Source: Methylobacillus methanolivorans (lineage in GTDB: Bacteria; Pseudomonadota; Gammaproteobacteria; Burkholderiales; Methylophilaceae). Taken from it: DNA of 64,000 bases. The DNA lies in assembly GCF_020531845.1 (NCBI RefSeq), contig NZ_JAJAVF010000004.1:564715-628714 (forward strand). Direction: 5' to 3'. Made by a program: the position numbers and the translations under genes. Numbering within the stretch: position 1 is the stretch's first letter; each line of letters opens with the position of its first letter. Below, piece after piece: positions 53,015 through 62,983 of the stretch. The notes under the pieces were generated by a model, which searched no databases, was not told the DNA's origin, and saw only the letters and a list, made by a program, of their open reading frames with translations.

Positions 53015-53527
53015 GTGAGTGAATTAGTCATTATGGGGCGCATCGTCGCCCCTTATGGCGTTTATGGTTGGGTAAAAGTCCAGCCAGATACCGAGTATAT
53101 CGATAGCCTGTTTGACTATGATCGCTGGTTGCTGGGACGTGCTGATCCAAAATATCCTGAGCAATGGCAGTCATATGAAGTAGAAAAGGCCAAGGTCCAT
53201 AACGATCTCCTGCTGGTCAAGCTGGAAGGCGTCGATGACCGTGACCAGGCTTTCGCTTGCAAGGGTATGCATGTCGCGGTACGCCGAGACGAATTACCTG
53301 AGCCAGATGAGGGCGAGTATTACTGGTCTGACCTGATTGGCTTGCAAGTGCGTAATCAGTCTGGTGTCGATTTCGGTCAGATTGCCGATGTATTCGCGAC
53401 TGGTGCTAATGATGTGTTAGTGGTCAAGGGTGATCGGGAGCGTTTGGTGCCGTTTGTCGGGCAGGTCGTGCTTGAGGTGGATGTAGTCGCTAAGACCATG
53501 CTGGTGGATTGGGATGCTGAATTTTGA
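53015..53527 (+). CDS. rimM: Ribosome maturation factor RimM
   Basis: 170 aa. The N-terminal RimM domain ([18 protein letters not shown]) is followed by a PRC-barrel ([15 protein letters not shown]). RimM helps 30S maturation by binding S19. GTG start at 53015; the stop overlaps the trmD start. Confidence 0.95.
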   Translation: MSELVIMGRIVAPYGVYGWVKVQPDTEYIDSLFDYDRWLLGRADPKYPEQWQSYEVEKAKVHNDLLLVKLEGVDDRDQAFACKGMHVAVRRDELPEPDEGEYYWSDLIGLQVRNQSGVDFGQIADVFATGANDVLVVKGDRERLVPFVGQVVLEVDVVAKTMLVDWDAEF

Positions 53528-54318
53528 GCGATGCTGATCAGGCGCAGGAAAAGCCTGCCACGCAGTTTGACGTGGTGACGTTGTTCCCGGAAATGTTTGA
53601 CGCGCTGACCAAGTTTGGTATTAGTTCCCGGGCACAAGAACGCAAGATTTATGAGTTGGCTTTGTGGAATCCCCGAGATTTCACGACAGATAATTATCGT
53701 ACCATTGACGATAGGCCTTATGGCGGTGGACCTGGTATGGTGATGCTGGCAGAGCCATTGGAAAAGGCGATCGCTGCGGCCAAGGCAAGGCAGCAATTGC
53801 GTGGGGTCGAAAATCCTAAAGTGATTCACCTCTCGCCACAAGGTATTCCGCTCAAGCATGAGCATGTGATGCAGTTGAAAGATGTGCCGGGCCTGATTTT
53901 ATTGGCTAGTCGTTATGAAGGTGTAGATGAGCGATTGCTGTCTACCCTGATCGATGAAGAATACTCTATCGGGGACTATGTGTTGTCTGGTGGTGAAATT
54001 CCTGCCATGGTGATACTGGACTCGATCATCAGGCAGTTGCCTGGCAGTTTGGGTGATGCTGGCTCGGCAGAGGAAGATTCTTTTGCTGATGGATTGCTGG
54101 ATTGCCCGCATTACACGCGCCCCGAGGAGTATGCGGGGCAAAAGGTGCCGGAAGTATTGCTCTCCGGTAACCATGCAAAGATCAAGCGCTGGCGGTTGAA
54201 ACAATCGCTGGCGCGAACTCGGGCAAGACGCCCGGATTTATTGGCCGCAAGGTCGTTGACGAAAGAGGAATCTCGGCTGCTCAATGAAATAGAGCAGGAA
54301 CAAGACTCCCATAACTAA
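53524..54318 (+). CDS. trmD: tRNA (guanine-N1-)-methyltransferase
   Basis: 264 aa SPOUT methyltransferase. [35 protein letters not shown] and GDYVLSGGE, which builds the SAM-binding knot, are intact. It makes m1G37 in tRNAs that read CNN/GGG codons, preventing frameshifts. TTG at 53524 overlaps the rimM stop (TTGA). Confidence 0.96.
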   Translation: MSDADQAQEKPATQFDVVTLFPEMFDALTKFGISSRAQERKIYELALWNPRDFTTDNYRTIDDRPYGGGPGMVMLAEPLEKAIAAAKARQQLRGVENPKVIHLSPQGIPLKHEHVMQLKDVPGLILLASRYEGVDERLLSTLIDEEYSIGDYVLSGGEIPAMVILDSIIRQLPGSLGDAGSAEEDSFADGLLDCPHYTRPEEYAGQKVPEVLLSGNHAKIKRWRLKQSLARTRARRPDLLAARSLTKEESRLLNEIEQEQDSHN

Positions 54319-54331
54319 AAGGAAGCAAGAA

Positions 54332-54718
54332 ATGGCTGATATCATCAAGCAACTGGAACAGGAAGAAATTGCCCGTCTTGGCAAAACCATCCCTGATTTC
54401 GCTCCCGGTGACACTGTTGTGGTGGGTGTTAACGTAGTTGAAGGTACACGTAAGCGTGTGCAGGCATACGAAGGCGTTGTGATCGCAATCCGCAACCGCG
54501 GTTTGAACTCCTCATTCATCGTGCGCAAAATCTCCTCTGGTGAAGGCGTAGAGCGTACTTTCCAAACTTACTCTCCACTGATCGCTAGCATTGAAGTGAA
54601 GCGCCGTGGTGACGTACGCCGTAGCAAGCTGTATTACTTGCGTGAGCGTTCCGGTAAGTCCGCACGTATCAAGGAAAAGCTGCAACTGCGCAACAAGGAA
54701 ACCAACAGCGCAGAATAA
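54332..54718 (+). CDS. rplS: 50S ribosomal protein L19
   Basis: 128 aa. Segments [40 protein letters not shown] and [20 protein letters not shown] are typical of L19. Final gene of the operon; a strong terminator follows. Confidence 0.97.
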   Translation: MADIIKQLEQEEIARLGKTIPDFAPGDTVVVGVNVVEGTRKRVQAYEGVVIAIRNRGLNSSFIVRKISSGEGVERTFQTYSPLIASIEVKRRGDVRRSKLYYLRERSGKSARIKEKLQLRNKETNSAE

Positions 54719-54739
54719 GCGTCTGGTTTTTCGTAGTTC

Positions 54740-54768
54740 AAAAAAGCCCCGGTTTTCGGGGCTTTTTT
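54740..54768. terminator. Rho-independent terminator after rplS
   Basis: Twelve-base stem (54740-54751 with 54757-54768), GC-rich at the top, five-base loop, ending in a six-T run with further T's. It closes the ribosomal-protein operon. Confidence 0.93.
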
Positions 54769-54822
54769 ATTTTCTTGATGCCGAGTTTTATCTACCTCGC
54801 TATTTTCCTCTATGATCTTGCT

Positions 54823-55311
54823 ATGAAACCAAAGTCAGAGCCCGCTTTTGATGCTGTCGTGGCAGCGCCATTCGGAGCAATAGGTATTGATGTCTCGAAT
54901 GACTACGTGACGGGAATGCGCCTGCTCTCTATGGAGTTGCCAGCATCTTGTAGCGACAACCCTTTTGTTCAGCAGGTTGCTCGCCAGGTTGCACAATATT
55001 TACAAGATGCGACCGTACCGCTGGATTTTCCTTACTTATTGCAAGGCACCTTGTTCCAGAAGCGTGTGTGGCAGGCGATGGTTGAGATTCCGCTGGGGAA
55101 AGTGTGGACGTATAGTGAACTTGCGGAGCGTGTACGATCTGGTCCGCGGGCAGTTGCCAATGTTTGCGGTGCCAACCACCTGACTTTGGTGGTTCCGTGT
55201 CATCGTATTGTTGCCAAGAGCGGCTTGGGTGGTTTCATGCAAGGCGATGCCAAAGGCCTGGAGATCAAACGCTGGTTGTTGCAGCATGAGCAAGCCGATG
55301 GATACTACTGA
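54823..55311 (+). CDS. ogt: Methylated-DNA--protein-cysteine methyltransferase
   Basis: 162 aa. The active-site motif PCHR (VVPCHRIVA) and GTLFQKRVWQAMVEIPLGK are present. The enzyme removes alkyl groups from O6-alkylguanine onto its own Cys; that repairs damage from methylating agents, useful in a C1-metabolising cell. The longer in-frame start at 54775 lies in the terminator region, so ATG 54823 was used. The end overlaps xerD. Confidence 0.92.
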   Translation: MKPKSEPAFDAVVAAPFGAIGIDVSNDYVTGMRLLSMELPASCSDNPFVQQVARQVAQYLQDATVPLDFPYLLQGTLFQKRVWQAMVEIPLGKVWTYSELAERVRSGPRAVANVCGANHLTLVVPCHRIVAKSGLGGFMQGDAKGLEIKRWLLQHEQADGYY

Positions 55312-56191
55312 GGCGCTGCTTGATCATTTTCTGGACCATTTGTGGCTGGAGGATGGCTTGGCAAAAAACACCCTGGCTAGTTACCGCCAAGACCTTGCTG
55401 CATTTGCTACTTGGCTGCAACAGGATAAAGGTAAAGTCATGCTGCAAGCGGGGCCTGAGGATATCCAGGGTTTTATTGCGTTGCGCTTTCCCCAAAGCAA
55501 GCCGCGCAGTATCAGTCGCCTAGTGGCTAGCCTACGGCGTTTTTATCGTTTTGCCCTGCGGGAATCGCATATTAATGTAGATCCCAGTCTTCACCTCGAG
55601 TCGCCCAAATTACCACGCTCATTGCCTAAGAGCTTGAGTGAGGACGATGTAGAGCAACTCATCAACTCCCCCGACTACAATACGCACCTTGGTCTGCGTG
55701 ATCGTGCCATGCTGGAAACCTTGTATGCCACAGGTTTACGAGTTTCGGAACTAGTTGGTATGCAGGTGACAGAGCTTAGCTTAACCGATGGGGTGGTGCG
55801 TATTACCGGTAAAGGCAGCAAAACCCGGTTGGTGCCCTTGGGTGAACAGGCGGTGGAGTGGTTGTCGCGCTATCTTGCAGAAGCGCGCCCGGCAATTCTG
55901 CAGCAGCGGTTGAGTGATCACTTGTTTGTAACCCAGCGTGGCGAAGGCATGACACGTCAAGCTTTTTGGTATTTGATCAAGCGGTATGCCGCTATTGCTG
56001 GCATCAAGGTTTCCTTGTCACCCCACGTATTGCGCCATGCCTTTGCTACCCATCTCCTCAACCACGGCGCCGACCTGCGCGTAGTGCAGATGCTACTGGG
56101 CCATGCCGACATCTCTACTACGCAGATTTATACCCATGTTGCGCGTGAGCGCTTGAAGCAGCTGCATCAGGTGCACCACCCTCGAGGCTAA
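55298..56191 (+). CDS. xerD: Site-specific tyrosine recombinase XerD
   Basis: 297 aa, the XerD length. The N-terminal SAM-like core-binding domain (LAKNTLASYRQDLAAFATWL) is followed by a catalytic domain with the first Arg in ATGLRVSELVG, LRHAFATHLLNHGADLR, LLGHADISTTQIYTHV and the Tyr nucleophile in YTHV. With XerC it resolves chromosome dimers at dif. The stop overlaps the convergent folB stop. ATG 55298 is preferred over 55286. Confidence 0.94.
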   Translation: MDTTEALLDHFLDHLWLEDGLAKNTLASYRQDLAAFATWLQQDKGKVMLQAGPEDIQGFIALRFPQSKPRSISRLVASLRRFYRFALRESHINVDPSLHLESPKLPRSLPKSLSEDDVEQLINSPDYNTHLGLRDRAMLETLYATGLRVSELVGMQVTELSLTDGVVRITGKGSKTRLVPLGEQAVEWLSRYLAEARPAILQQRLSDHLFVTQRGEGMTRQAFWYLIKRYAAIAGIKVSLSPHVLRHAFATHLLNHGADLRVVQMLLGHADISTTQIYTHVARERLKQLHQVHHPRG

Positions 56192-56550
56192 GAGGGGTGC
56201 TGATTGCCGCGCTCTATTACCACTCCCAACGCCTTCAACCCCGGTAAGATGCCTGGCTTGGCAACGCGTAATTTGACCCATGGTGCACCGAATTCTCCCA
56301 TGATGAGCTGGCAGATATGTTCTGCCAGTGCTTCGACCAGCTTGAATGACTTTGATGTGAGTGTTTCTCGGATGCGAGAGACCACAACGCCATAGTCTAT
56401 GGTGTCTGTAATGTCGTCAGTCTGGCACGAGTGGCTGTGCGGCATGGCGATTTCAATGTCGAGAATGATCGTTTGTGCGACCAGCCGCTCCCAATCAGGC
56501 ACGCCCAAATGAGTTTCAACTTTGACTTCGCTGAGAAAAATAATGTCCAT
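56188..56550 (-). CDS. folB: Dihydroneopterin aldolase
   Basis: 120 aa. The active-site segments VKVETHLGVPDWER near residue 9 and LRVAKPGILPGLKALGV near 93 supply the catalytic Glu and Lys. It converts dihydroneopterin to 6-hydroxymethyl-dihydropterin in folate synthesis; methylotrophs have heavy C1-folate demand. The last codon region overlaps the xerD stop on the opposite strand. Confidence 0.93.
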   Translation of the reverse strand: MDIIFLSEVKVETHLGVPDWERLVAQTIILDIEIAMPHSHSCQTDDITDTIDYGVVVSRIRETLTSKSFKLVEALAEHICQLIMGEFGAPWVKLRVAKPGILPGLKALGVVIERGNQHPS

Positions 56551-56620
56551 AAAGGCTGGGATCCTGCGTTAGAGCTTGAGGGCTGATAGAATACTGCAAT
56601 TCAATTTTAATCCAATCTTC

Positions 56621-57211
56621 ATGAATAACGCAGTTTTCGTCATCGCCGCTTATCTTCTCGGCTCAATTTCTTTTGGCATATTGGTGAGCAAGGCCTTTGG
56701 TTTGCCTGATCCACGTACTGTCGGTTCTGGTAACCCAGGTGCAACCAACGTATTGCGCAGTGGCAAGAAGCTCGCAGCGTTACTAACATTGCTCGGGGAT
56801 GCGGCTAAAGGCTGGTTGCCGGTTTGGCTGGCGCAATATTATGCATTGCCGGCAGATGTAATCTGCTGGATTGCCCTCGCGGTATTTCTGGGTCATTTGT
56901 ATCCAGTGTTCTATCGTTTCAAGGGCGGCAAGGGGGTGGCGACTGCTTTGGGCGTCTTGCTTGCATTCTCGCCATTATTGGCTGGGCTGGCTTTGTTGAG
57001 CTGGGTTGCGGTGTTCGCCTTGACGCACTTTTCATCGCTCGCGGCATTGACGGCGGCGGCCTTGGCACCAGGATTCGCCTGGCTGTTGCTGACTCAGGTT
57101 GGATATATCATTGTGGTATTTGTGTTGTCCCTTCTACTGATTTGGCGCCATCGCAGCAATATCCGCAAATTGCTTGACGGTACAGAATCTGGTTTTAGTA
57201 AAAAGCCTTGA
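56621..57211 (+). CDS. plsY: Acyl-phosphate:glycerol-3-phosphate acyltransferase PlsY
   Basis: 196 aa membrane protein with about five helices. The family motifs SGNPGATNVLRSG near residue 38 and FKGGKGVATALG near 105 are intact. PlsY transfers acyl from acyl-phosphate to glycerol-3-phosphate, the first step of phospholipid synthesis. ATG at 56621; an in-frame upstream start at 56576 has no family similarity. Confidence 0.95.
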   Translation: MNNAVFVIAAYLLGSISFGILVSKAFGLPDPRTVGSGNPGATNVLRSGKKLAALLTLLGDAAKGWLPVWLAQYYALPADVICWIALAVFLGHLYPVFYRFKGGKGVATALGVLLAFSPLLAGLALLSWVAVFALTHFSSLAALTAAALAPGFAWLLLTQVGYIIVVFVLSLLLIWRHRSNIRKLLDGTESGFSKKP

Positions 57212-57220
57212 TTCGCTTGC

Positions 57221-58240
57221 TTAAGGCTTGGTCAATTCTGCCAAATCCCATCGTGGCCTGACTGTGAAGCTGTGGTCGGTTTGCTTGGCGTGTTGCATCC
57301 GCATCGCGCCAGCAAAGGCGATCATAGCGCCATTGTCAGTGCAGAACTCCAGCCTTGGATAGTGCACTTGATATTGCCTGCGCTTGGCTGCCATGTTCAA
57401 GCGTTCACGCAGGCGCGCATTGGCACCTACGCCACCTGAGACAATCAATTGCTTTAGCCCGGTTTTGTGTAATGCGTTCATACATTTTTTGGTAAGCACT
57501 TCGGTGACTGCTTCTTGAAATTCGTGAGCAATATTGGCGCGTGCGGCATCGTCCAATGTATGGTTGTGTTGGTTAACGAGTGTAAGTACGGCGGTTTTTA
57601 AACCGCTGAAGCTGAAATTGAGATCTGCGCTATTGAGCATGGGGCGAGGTAATTGGTATGTGCCGGGTTGTCCTAGGCTGGCAAGCTTTGAAACTGCTGG
57701 GCCGCCAGGGTAGCTGAGGCCCAGCAGTTTGGCTGTTTTGTCGAAAGCTTCACCTGCGGCATCATCTAAGGTATCGCCCAACAATTCATAATCACCAATC
57801 GCGGAAACGCGCATTAATTGAGTGTGGCCTCCTGAAACTAACAAGGCGACAAAAGGAAATGCGGGTGGGTTAGGCTCAAGTAAGGGGGCAAGCAAGTGCC
57901 CTTCAAGATGGTGTACGCCTATGGTTGGCACATTGAGACTGAAGGCCAGGGATTCGGCAATGCTGGTGCCGACCAATAATGCACCGGATAGGCCAGGGCC
58001 TTGCGTGTAGGCGATGCCGTCTACATCGGCGAGTGATTTACCGGCTTTTTCCAGGACGTGTTGTGTCAGGGGTAGGGCTCTGCGAATATGGTCGCGTGAA
58101 GCGAGTTCTGGTACTACGCCGCCATAAGCCGCATGCATATCGATTTGGGAGTGCAATGCATGTGCCAGCAAGCCTTGCTCCGTGTCGTACAGGGCAAGCC
58201 CGGTTTCGTCGCAGGAAGATTCGATGCCGAGAATTAACAT
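57221..58240 (-). CDS. tsaD: tRNA N6-adenosine threonylcarbamoyltransferase TsaD
   Basis: 339 aa. [16 protein letters not shown] at the start, the metal-binding HHLEGH, and SGGHTQLM are intact. TsaD with TsaB and TsaE makes t6A37 in ANN-reading tRNAs. ATG at 58240 is the start; a 20-residue extension lies upstream. It diverges from rpsU, the common arrangement. Confidence 0.96.
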   Translation of the reverse strand: MLILGIESSCDETGLALYDTEQGLLAHALHSQIDMHAAYGGVVPELASRDHIRRALPLTQHVLEKAGKSLADVDGIAYTQGPGLSGALLVGTSIAESLAFSLNVPTIGVHHLEGHLLAPLLEPNPPAFPFVALLVSGGHTQLMRVSAIGDYELLGDTLDDAAGEAFDKTAKLLGLSYPGGPAVSKLASLGQPGTYQLPRPMLNSADLNFSFSGLKTAVLTLVNQHNHTLDDAARANIAHEFQEAVTEVLTKKCMNALHKTGLKQLIVSGGVGANARLRERLNMAAKRRQYQVHYPRLEFCTDNGAMIAFAGAMRMQHAKQTDHSFTVRPRWDLAELTKP

Positions 58241-58256
58241 AAGTTTCAGGATAATG

Positions 58257-58285
58257 TTGATAAAACAATAATGAGGCGCTAGAAT
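58257..58285 (+). promoter_or_regulatory. Probable promoter of rpsU-yqeY
   Basis: TTGATA (58257-58262) and TAGAAT (58280-58285) are 17 bases apart and end 41 bases before the rpsU ATG. The element lies in the gap shared with the divergent tsaD. Confidence 0.6.
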
Positions 58286-58326
58286 AGCAAACTTTTTCAC
58301 CCTTTCTCAAAGGTAAAGTGATTTAA

Positions 58327-58539
58327 ATGTCTAGCGTACGTGTAAAAGAGAACGAGCCGTTTGACGTGGCTCTGCGCCGTTTCAAGCGCATGATTGAAAA
58401 AACAGGCCTTCTGACTGACTTGCGCGCTCGCGAGTTCTATGAAAAGCCAACATGGGAGCGCAAGCGTAAGGCTGCTGCTGCTGTTAAGCGTCATTACCGT
58501 CGTATCCGCAGCCAGACTCTGCCAACCAAGCTTTACTAA
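58327..58539 (+). CDS. rpsU: 30S ribosomal protein S21
   Basis: 70 aa, normal length. [20 protein letters not shown] and the basic C-terminal region identify S21. It starts the macromolecular synthesis operon with yqeY, dnaG and rpoD on the same strand. Confidence 0.97.
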   Translation: MSSVRVKENEPFDVALRRFKRMIEKTGLLTDLRAREFYEKPTWERKRKAAAAVKRHYRRIRSQTLPTKLY

Positions 58540-58557
58540 GCGTTAGGTAGTACTGCT

Positions 58558-59004
58558 GTGACAATTAAGGCAAAAGTTGCCGAGGATATGAAAGCCGCGA
58601 TGCGTGCAAAAGATAGTGCACGTCTCGGGGCTATTCGCCTTTTGCAGGCGGCGATCAAGCAGCGTGAGGTGGATGAGCGTATTGAGTTGGATGATGGTCA
58701 AGTAATTGAAGCGATCGAAAAGATGCTCAAGCAACGCCGTGATTCCATCACGCAGTACGAAGCTGCCAATCGCCATGATCTGGCTGATGTCGAGAAGTTT
58801 GAAGTCACTGTCTTGAAGGAGTATCTGCCAGCAGCGTTATCCGACGAAGAGGTGGATGCTATTCTTGATAGTGTTATTGCTGAAACCGGAGCTGCCAGCA
58901 TTAAGGATATGAGTAAGGTGATGGCGGCGATTAAGCCTAAGGTGGTTGGGCGTGCCGATATGGGCAAGATTTCAGGATTAATCAAGTCCAAGCTTGCTGC
59001 GTGA
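58558..59004 (+). CDS. yqeY: GatB/YqeY-domain protein
   Basis: 148 aa. Tandem YqeY helices (VAEDMKAAMRAKDSARLGAI; LKEYLPAALSDEEVDAI) show the GatB C-terminal-like fold that binds tRNA. It lies between rpsU and dnaG, the common place, and its role is not well established. GTG start. Confidence 0.92.
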   Translation: MTIKAKVAEDMKAAMRAKDSARLGAIRLLQAAIKQREVDERIELDDGQVIEAIEKMLKQRRDSITQYEAANRHDLADVEKFEVTVLKEYLPAALSDEEVDAILDSVIAETGAASIKDMSKVMAAIKPKVVGRADMGKISGLIKSKLAA

Positions 59005-59026
59005 ACCTAATTGCCCGGTTGTATTG

Positions 59027-59052
59027 AAAAGGGAGCTTCGAGCTCCTTTTTT
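59027..59052. terminator. Hairpin between yqeY and dnaG
   Basis: About eleven-base stem (59027-59037 with 59041-59051, one G-T pair) with a small TTCG-containing loop and a T-run after it. In the macromolecular synthesis operon of other bacteria an internal terminator here lowers dnaG relative to rpsU; the same is likely. Confidence 0.85.
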
Positions 59053-59078
59053 GCTTTTTTGCGCTATTATTTTCACTC

Positions 59079-60809
59079 ATGATTCCTGATTCCTTTATTC
59101 AAGAGTTGCTCAATCGCGTCGACATCGTCGATGTGATTGACCGTAGCGTGCCCTTGAAGAAGGCGGGAGCCAATTACTCTGCATGTTGCCCGTTCCATAA
59201 CGAAAAATCCCCGTCTTTTACCGTGAGTCCTACCAAGCAGTTTTATCACTGTTTTGGCTGCGGTGCACATGGTTCCGCACTGGGCTTTGTGATGGAGTAT
59301 CAAGGCATCAGTTTTGTAGAAGCGGTGCATGAGCTTGCGAAGTCTGTTGGCATGATCGTGCCGCAGGAGTCACGCCCAGAGGACGCGGTGAGGGCTAAGG
59401 TTATCCCGGGTTTGCAGGAGGTGATGCAGCAAGCAGCGGATTATTATAAGGCTGAATTGAAAAAGTCACCACGTGCGATTGAATATCTCAAGGGGCGCGG
59501 GTTGAGTGGTCAAGTGGCGGCGCGTTTTCAGATTGGATATGCGCCTTCAGGTTGGCAAAACCTGGAGGCTATATTCTCTGATTATCGCCACGAAGTACTG
59601 CAAACTGCAGGCTTGGTGATTGATAACGAACAGGGGCGTCGTTATGACCGCTTTCGTGATCGTATCATGTTCCCTATTCATGACCAGAAGGGCCACGTGA
59701 TTGGGTTTGGTGGTCGAGTGTTGGAGAGTGCGGATGCGGGCGCGAAATACTTGAATTCTCCAGAAACGCCCTTATTTCAAAAGGGTCATGAATTATATGG
59801 CCTATTTCTCGCACGACGAGCTATCCGTGAAGCATCCCGAGTGCTCGTTGTTGAAGGGTATATGGATGTGGTGGCGCTGGCGCAGTATGGTATTGACTAT
59901 GCCGTGGCGGCACTCGGTACGGCGACAACGCCTACCCATATCACCAAGCTCATGCGCCAGACGGATGATATTGTCTTCTGCTTCGACGGTGATAATGCCG
60001 GCAAAAGTGCAGCTTGGCGTGCTGCGATGAATGCATTACCTGCGCTCAAGGATGGGTTGCGGCTGAGCTTTTTGTTTTTGCCGGCCGAACATGATCCAGA
60101 TAGTTATGTGCGCGAATTTGGCAAAGAGGCGTTTGAAGCGTTGATGGGGCGTGCTTTGCCTTTGTCGCAATACTTGGTGCAGGAGCTGAGCGTCAATAAT
60201 CCTCTTCAATCGCAAGAGGATAAGGTGCAGTTCCTCAATGAGGCGGAGCCTATCTTGAAGCAGATTCAGGCACCGAGGCTGGCGTTGTTGTTGCGCAAGC
60301 GTATTGCTGAGTTGGCCGAAGTTTCTGGCGATGAAATGCGCCGCATGATGAAGCTGCCGGAAACTAATCGTCCGCAAAAGCGGTCTGCTCCCAAGCAGGC
60401 GCGTACCACAATGTCGTTGCAGCGCAGATTTGCATTAATGGCGATCATGCAGCCGCGTTTGGTGCAAGAGAATGATCGGGAGTGGTTAACAGGAACCTCT
60501 GATGAAGATGAGATGGTGCGCCAGGTGGTGGCATTGGCACTAGCGAATTCCAATGCCAAGCCGGTTGCCATGTTGCATGCACTGGAGCCGCTCATTGATG
60601 TGCGTTTGCTGCCGGATTTGCAGCGCGAATTGCATCAGCTTGATGAGAGCTTAGACTTGGCATTGGAGTTTGATGGGGTCCGCAAGCAGTTAAAAGATAT
60701 GTCTACGCAGCGCCAGAAAGCGTTTGCGGTGGATAGGCTCAAGGAGAAGAGCCTGAGCCAGCTTACAGATGAAGAGCGAGAGCTATTGAAGTCCATTAGC
60801 ACCCGTTAA
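59079..60809 (+). CDS. dnaG: DNA primase
   Basis: 576 aa. The N-terminal zinc-binding domain (CPFH...CFGC), the primase core and the TOPRIM region (VEGYMDVVALAQYGI; CFDGDNAGK) are intact, with a C-terminal DnaB-interacting helical part. It makes RNA primers at the fork. It lies between yqeY and rpoD. Confidence 0.96.
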   Translation: MIPDSFIQELLNRVDIVDVIDRSVPLKKAGANYSACCPFHNEKSPSFTVSPTKQFYHCFGCGAHGSALGFVMEYQGISFVEAVHELAKSVGMIVPQESRPEDAVRAKVIPGLQEVMQQAADYYKAELKKSPRAIEYLKGRGLSGQVAARFQIGYAPSGWQNLEAIFSDYRHEVLQTAGLVIDNEQGRRYDRFRDRIMFPIHDQKGHVIGFGGRVLESADAGAKYLNSPETPLFQKGHELYGLFLARRAIREASRVLVVEGYMDVVALAQYGIDYAVAALGTATTPTHITKLMRQTDDIVFCFDGDNAGKSAAWRAAMNALPALKDGLRLSFLFLPAEHDPDSYVREFGKEAFEALMGRALPLSQYLVQELSVNNPLQSQEDKVQFLNEAEPILKQIQAPRLALLLRKRIAELAEVSGDEMRRMMKLPETNRPQKRSAPKQARTTMSLQRRFALMAIMQPRLVQENDREWLTGTSDEDEMVRQVVALALANSNAKPVAMLHALEPLIDVRLLPDLQRELHQLDESLDLALEFDGVRKQLKDMSTQRQKAFAVDRLKEKSLSQLTDEERELLKSISTR

Positions 60810-60860
60810 GTGTGTCATGGCAGATAGTAAAACTGCTAAAAATTGTAGGTGTTTTTAAGG

Positions 60861-60866
60861 TATAAT
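60861..60866 (+). promoter_or_regulatory. TATAAT -10 element upstream of rpoD
   Basis: Consensus TATAAT, 42 bases before the rpoD ATG. No clear -35 hexamer at 16-18 bases upstream, so an internal promoter within the operon is possible but partial. Confidence 0.4.
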
Positions 60867-60908
60867 CTAGGGTTTTTCGTACTCAACCGCAGTTCGATGG
60901 GGTCAAGC

Positions 60909-62831
60909 ATGGCTAAAGAGCAACAGAACGACAATCAAAACGACAAAGCTGATATCACGCTGAATGACGCGGATATACGTCGCACGCGGTTGAAGTCCCT
61001 TATCGTCTTGGGTAAGGAGCGTGGGTATCTGACCTACGCTGAAATTAACGACCACTTGCCAGATGATGTGCAGGATTCTGAACAGATCGATGGCATTATC
61101 GGCATGATCAATGACATGGGTATTCAGGTGTATGAAGAAGCACCGGATGCCGAAGCGCTGCTGATGTCCGATGCTCCTGCGCCGGTGGCTGATGAAGATG
61201 CTGTTGAGGAAGCTGAGCAAGCGTTATCCACTGTTGACTCCGAATTTGGTCGTACCACTGACCCTGTGCGTATGTATATGCGCGAGATGGGTACGGTTGA
61301 CCTGCTGACCCGTGAAGGCGAAATCGAAATCGCCAAGCGTATTGAAGATGGCCTCAAGCACATGGTGCAAGCTATTGCAGCCTGTCCCAGCACCATTACT
61401 GAATTGCTGTCTATGGTAGACCAGGTCGAGAAAGGCGAGCTCGGGGTTGATGATCTCGTAGATGGCTTGATTGATGCCGATGATGGCTTAGGTGCCGAAA
61501 TCGCGGCCGAAGAGACAGCCGAGACAGATGATGTCGCCGACGAAGATAGCGACGATGAAGACGAAGATGATGATGGTGCCAAGGCAGCTGCGATTTCTGC
61601 GGAAGCGCTAGCCAAGCTTCGTGAAGAAGTGTTGGCACGCTTTGCCGTCATTCGTGGCGCCCATGAGAAAATGACAGTTCTTTTGACGAGCAAAGGCTCT
61701 CAGGATAAGGAATATCTCAAGCTGCAAGCAGCCATTATTGATGAGCTCATGGCTTTCCGCTTCTCTGCGAAGCAAGTTGAGGCCTTGTGTGATCGTGTAC
61801 GTGGCATGGTGGATGAAATCCGTAGTCACGAACGCAAGATCATGGATTTCTGTGTTGAAAAGGCCGGCATGCCTAGGCCTCATTTCATTAAGAGCTTCCC
61901 TGGTAATGAAGGCAATTTGGAGTGGTTGGCGGTGGAGTTGGCTGTCAATAAGCCTTATGTAGAACGCCTGGAGCGTTTCCGACACTCGATTGATGATCAG
62001 CAGCAGCAATTACTTGATATTCAAGATCGTGTAGGTATTCCGATCAAGGAGCTCAAGGAAATCAACAAGCAGATGTCCACAGGCGAAGCCCGTGCACGTC
62101 GTGCCAAGCGCGAAATGATCGAGGCTAACTTGCGCCTAGTGATCTCTATCGCCAAGAAATATACCAACCGTGGCTTGCAATTCCTTGATCTGATCCAGGA
62201 AGGCAACATTGGCTTGATGAAGGCGGTGGACAAGTTTGAATATCGTCGTGGCTACAAGTTCTCGACTTACGCTACATGGTGGATTCGTCAGGCCATTACC
62301 CGCTCCATCGCAGATCAGGCGCGTACTATCCGTATTCCTGTACATATGATCGAAACCATCAATAAGATGAATCGTATCAGCCGTCAAATTCTGCAGGAAA
62401 CTGGGTTAGAACCAGATCCAGCGACCCTGGCGGAAAAGATGGAAATGCCGGAAGACAAGATCCGTAAAATCCTCAAGATTTCCAAGGAGCCAATCTCCAT
62501 GGAAACCCCAATTGGCGATGACGATGACTCTCACTTGGGTGATTTCATTGAGGATGTGGCAACGCTTGCTCCCGTCGACGCGGCAGTGTACGCAAGCTTG
62601 CGCGATGCGACCAAGGAAGTGCTAGAATCGCTGACCGCAAGGGAAGCTAAAGTGTTGCGTATGCGCTTTGGTATCGAAATGAACACTGACCACACGTTGG
62701 AAGAGGTCGGTAAGCAGTTCGATGTTACACGTGAACGTATCCGTCAAATTGAGGCTAAGGCATTACGCAAACTGCGCCACCCAACTCGTTCTGAACGTCT
62801 GCGCAGCTTCCTCGAAACTGGCAACGACTAA
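60909..62831 (+). CDS. rpoD: RNA polymerase primary sigma factor (sigma-70)
   Basis: 640 aa. Region 1.1 at the N-terminus is followed by the 1.2 segment ([20 protein letters not shown]), an acidic non-conserved insert (~200-235), regions 2-3 ([37 protein letters not shown]) and region 4 ([18 protein letters not shown]). All promoter-contact regions look intact. ATG 60909 was used; an in-frame ATG at 60897 is an alternative. A tRNA follows immediately. Confidence 0.97.
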   Translation: MAKEQQNDNQNDKADITLNDADIRRTRLKSLIVLGKERGYLTYAEINDHLPDDVQDSEQIDGIIGMINDMGIQVYEEAPDAEALLMSDAPAPVADEDAVEEAEQALSTVDSEFGRTTDPVRMYMREMGTVDLLTREGEIEIAKRIEDGLKHMVQAIAACPSTITELLSMVDQVEKGELGVDDLVDGLIDADDGLGAEIAAEETAETDDVADEDSDDEDEDDDGAKAAAISAEALAKLREEVLARFAVIRGAHEKMTVLLTSKGSQDKEYLKLQAAIIDELMAFRFSAKQVEALCDRVRGMVDEIRSHERKIMDFCVEKAGMPRPHFIKSFPGNEGNLEWLAVELAVNKPYVERLERFRHSIDDQQQQLLDIQDRVGIPIKELKEINKQMSTGEARARRAKREMIEANLRLVISIAKKYTNRGLQFLDLIQEGNIGLMKAVDKFEYRRGYKFSTYATWWIRQAITRSIADQARTIRIPVHMIETINKMNRISRQILQETGLEPDPATLAEKMEMPEDKIRKILKISKEPISMETPIGDDDDSHLGDFIEDVATLAPVDAAVYASLRDATKEVLESLTAREAKVLRMRFGIEMNTDHTLEEVGKQFDVTRERIRQIEAKALRKLRHPTRSERLRSFLETGND

Positions 62832-62849
62832 GAGCGCAACAAGCTTTTA

Positions 62850-62928
<79 letters not shown>

Positions 62929-62935
62929 AAGAATC

Positions 62936-62965
62936 AAGGGGTTACGTGAAAACGTAACCCCTTTT
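62936..62965 (+). terminator. Rho-independent terminator after the tRNA
   Basis: Twelve-base stem (62936-62947 with 62952-62963) with a GAAA tetraloop and T's after it. It ends the rpoD-tRNA transcript and separates it from the leftward integrase. Confidence 0.92.
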
Positions 62966-62983
62966 CTGTTTCTAGCGTCAACA

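Noticed and set aside
61124..61693. Serine-rich 189-codon antisense frame inside rpoD
   Set aside because: The composition is the antisense reading of the Asp/Glu-rich insert of sigma-70.
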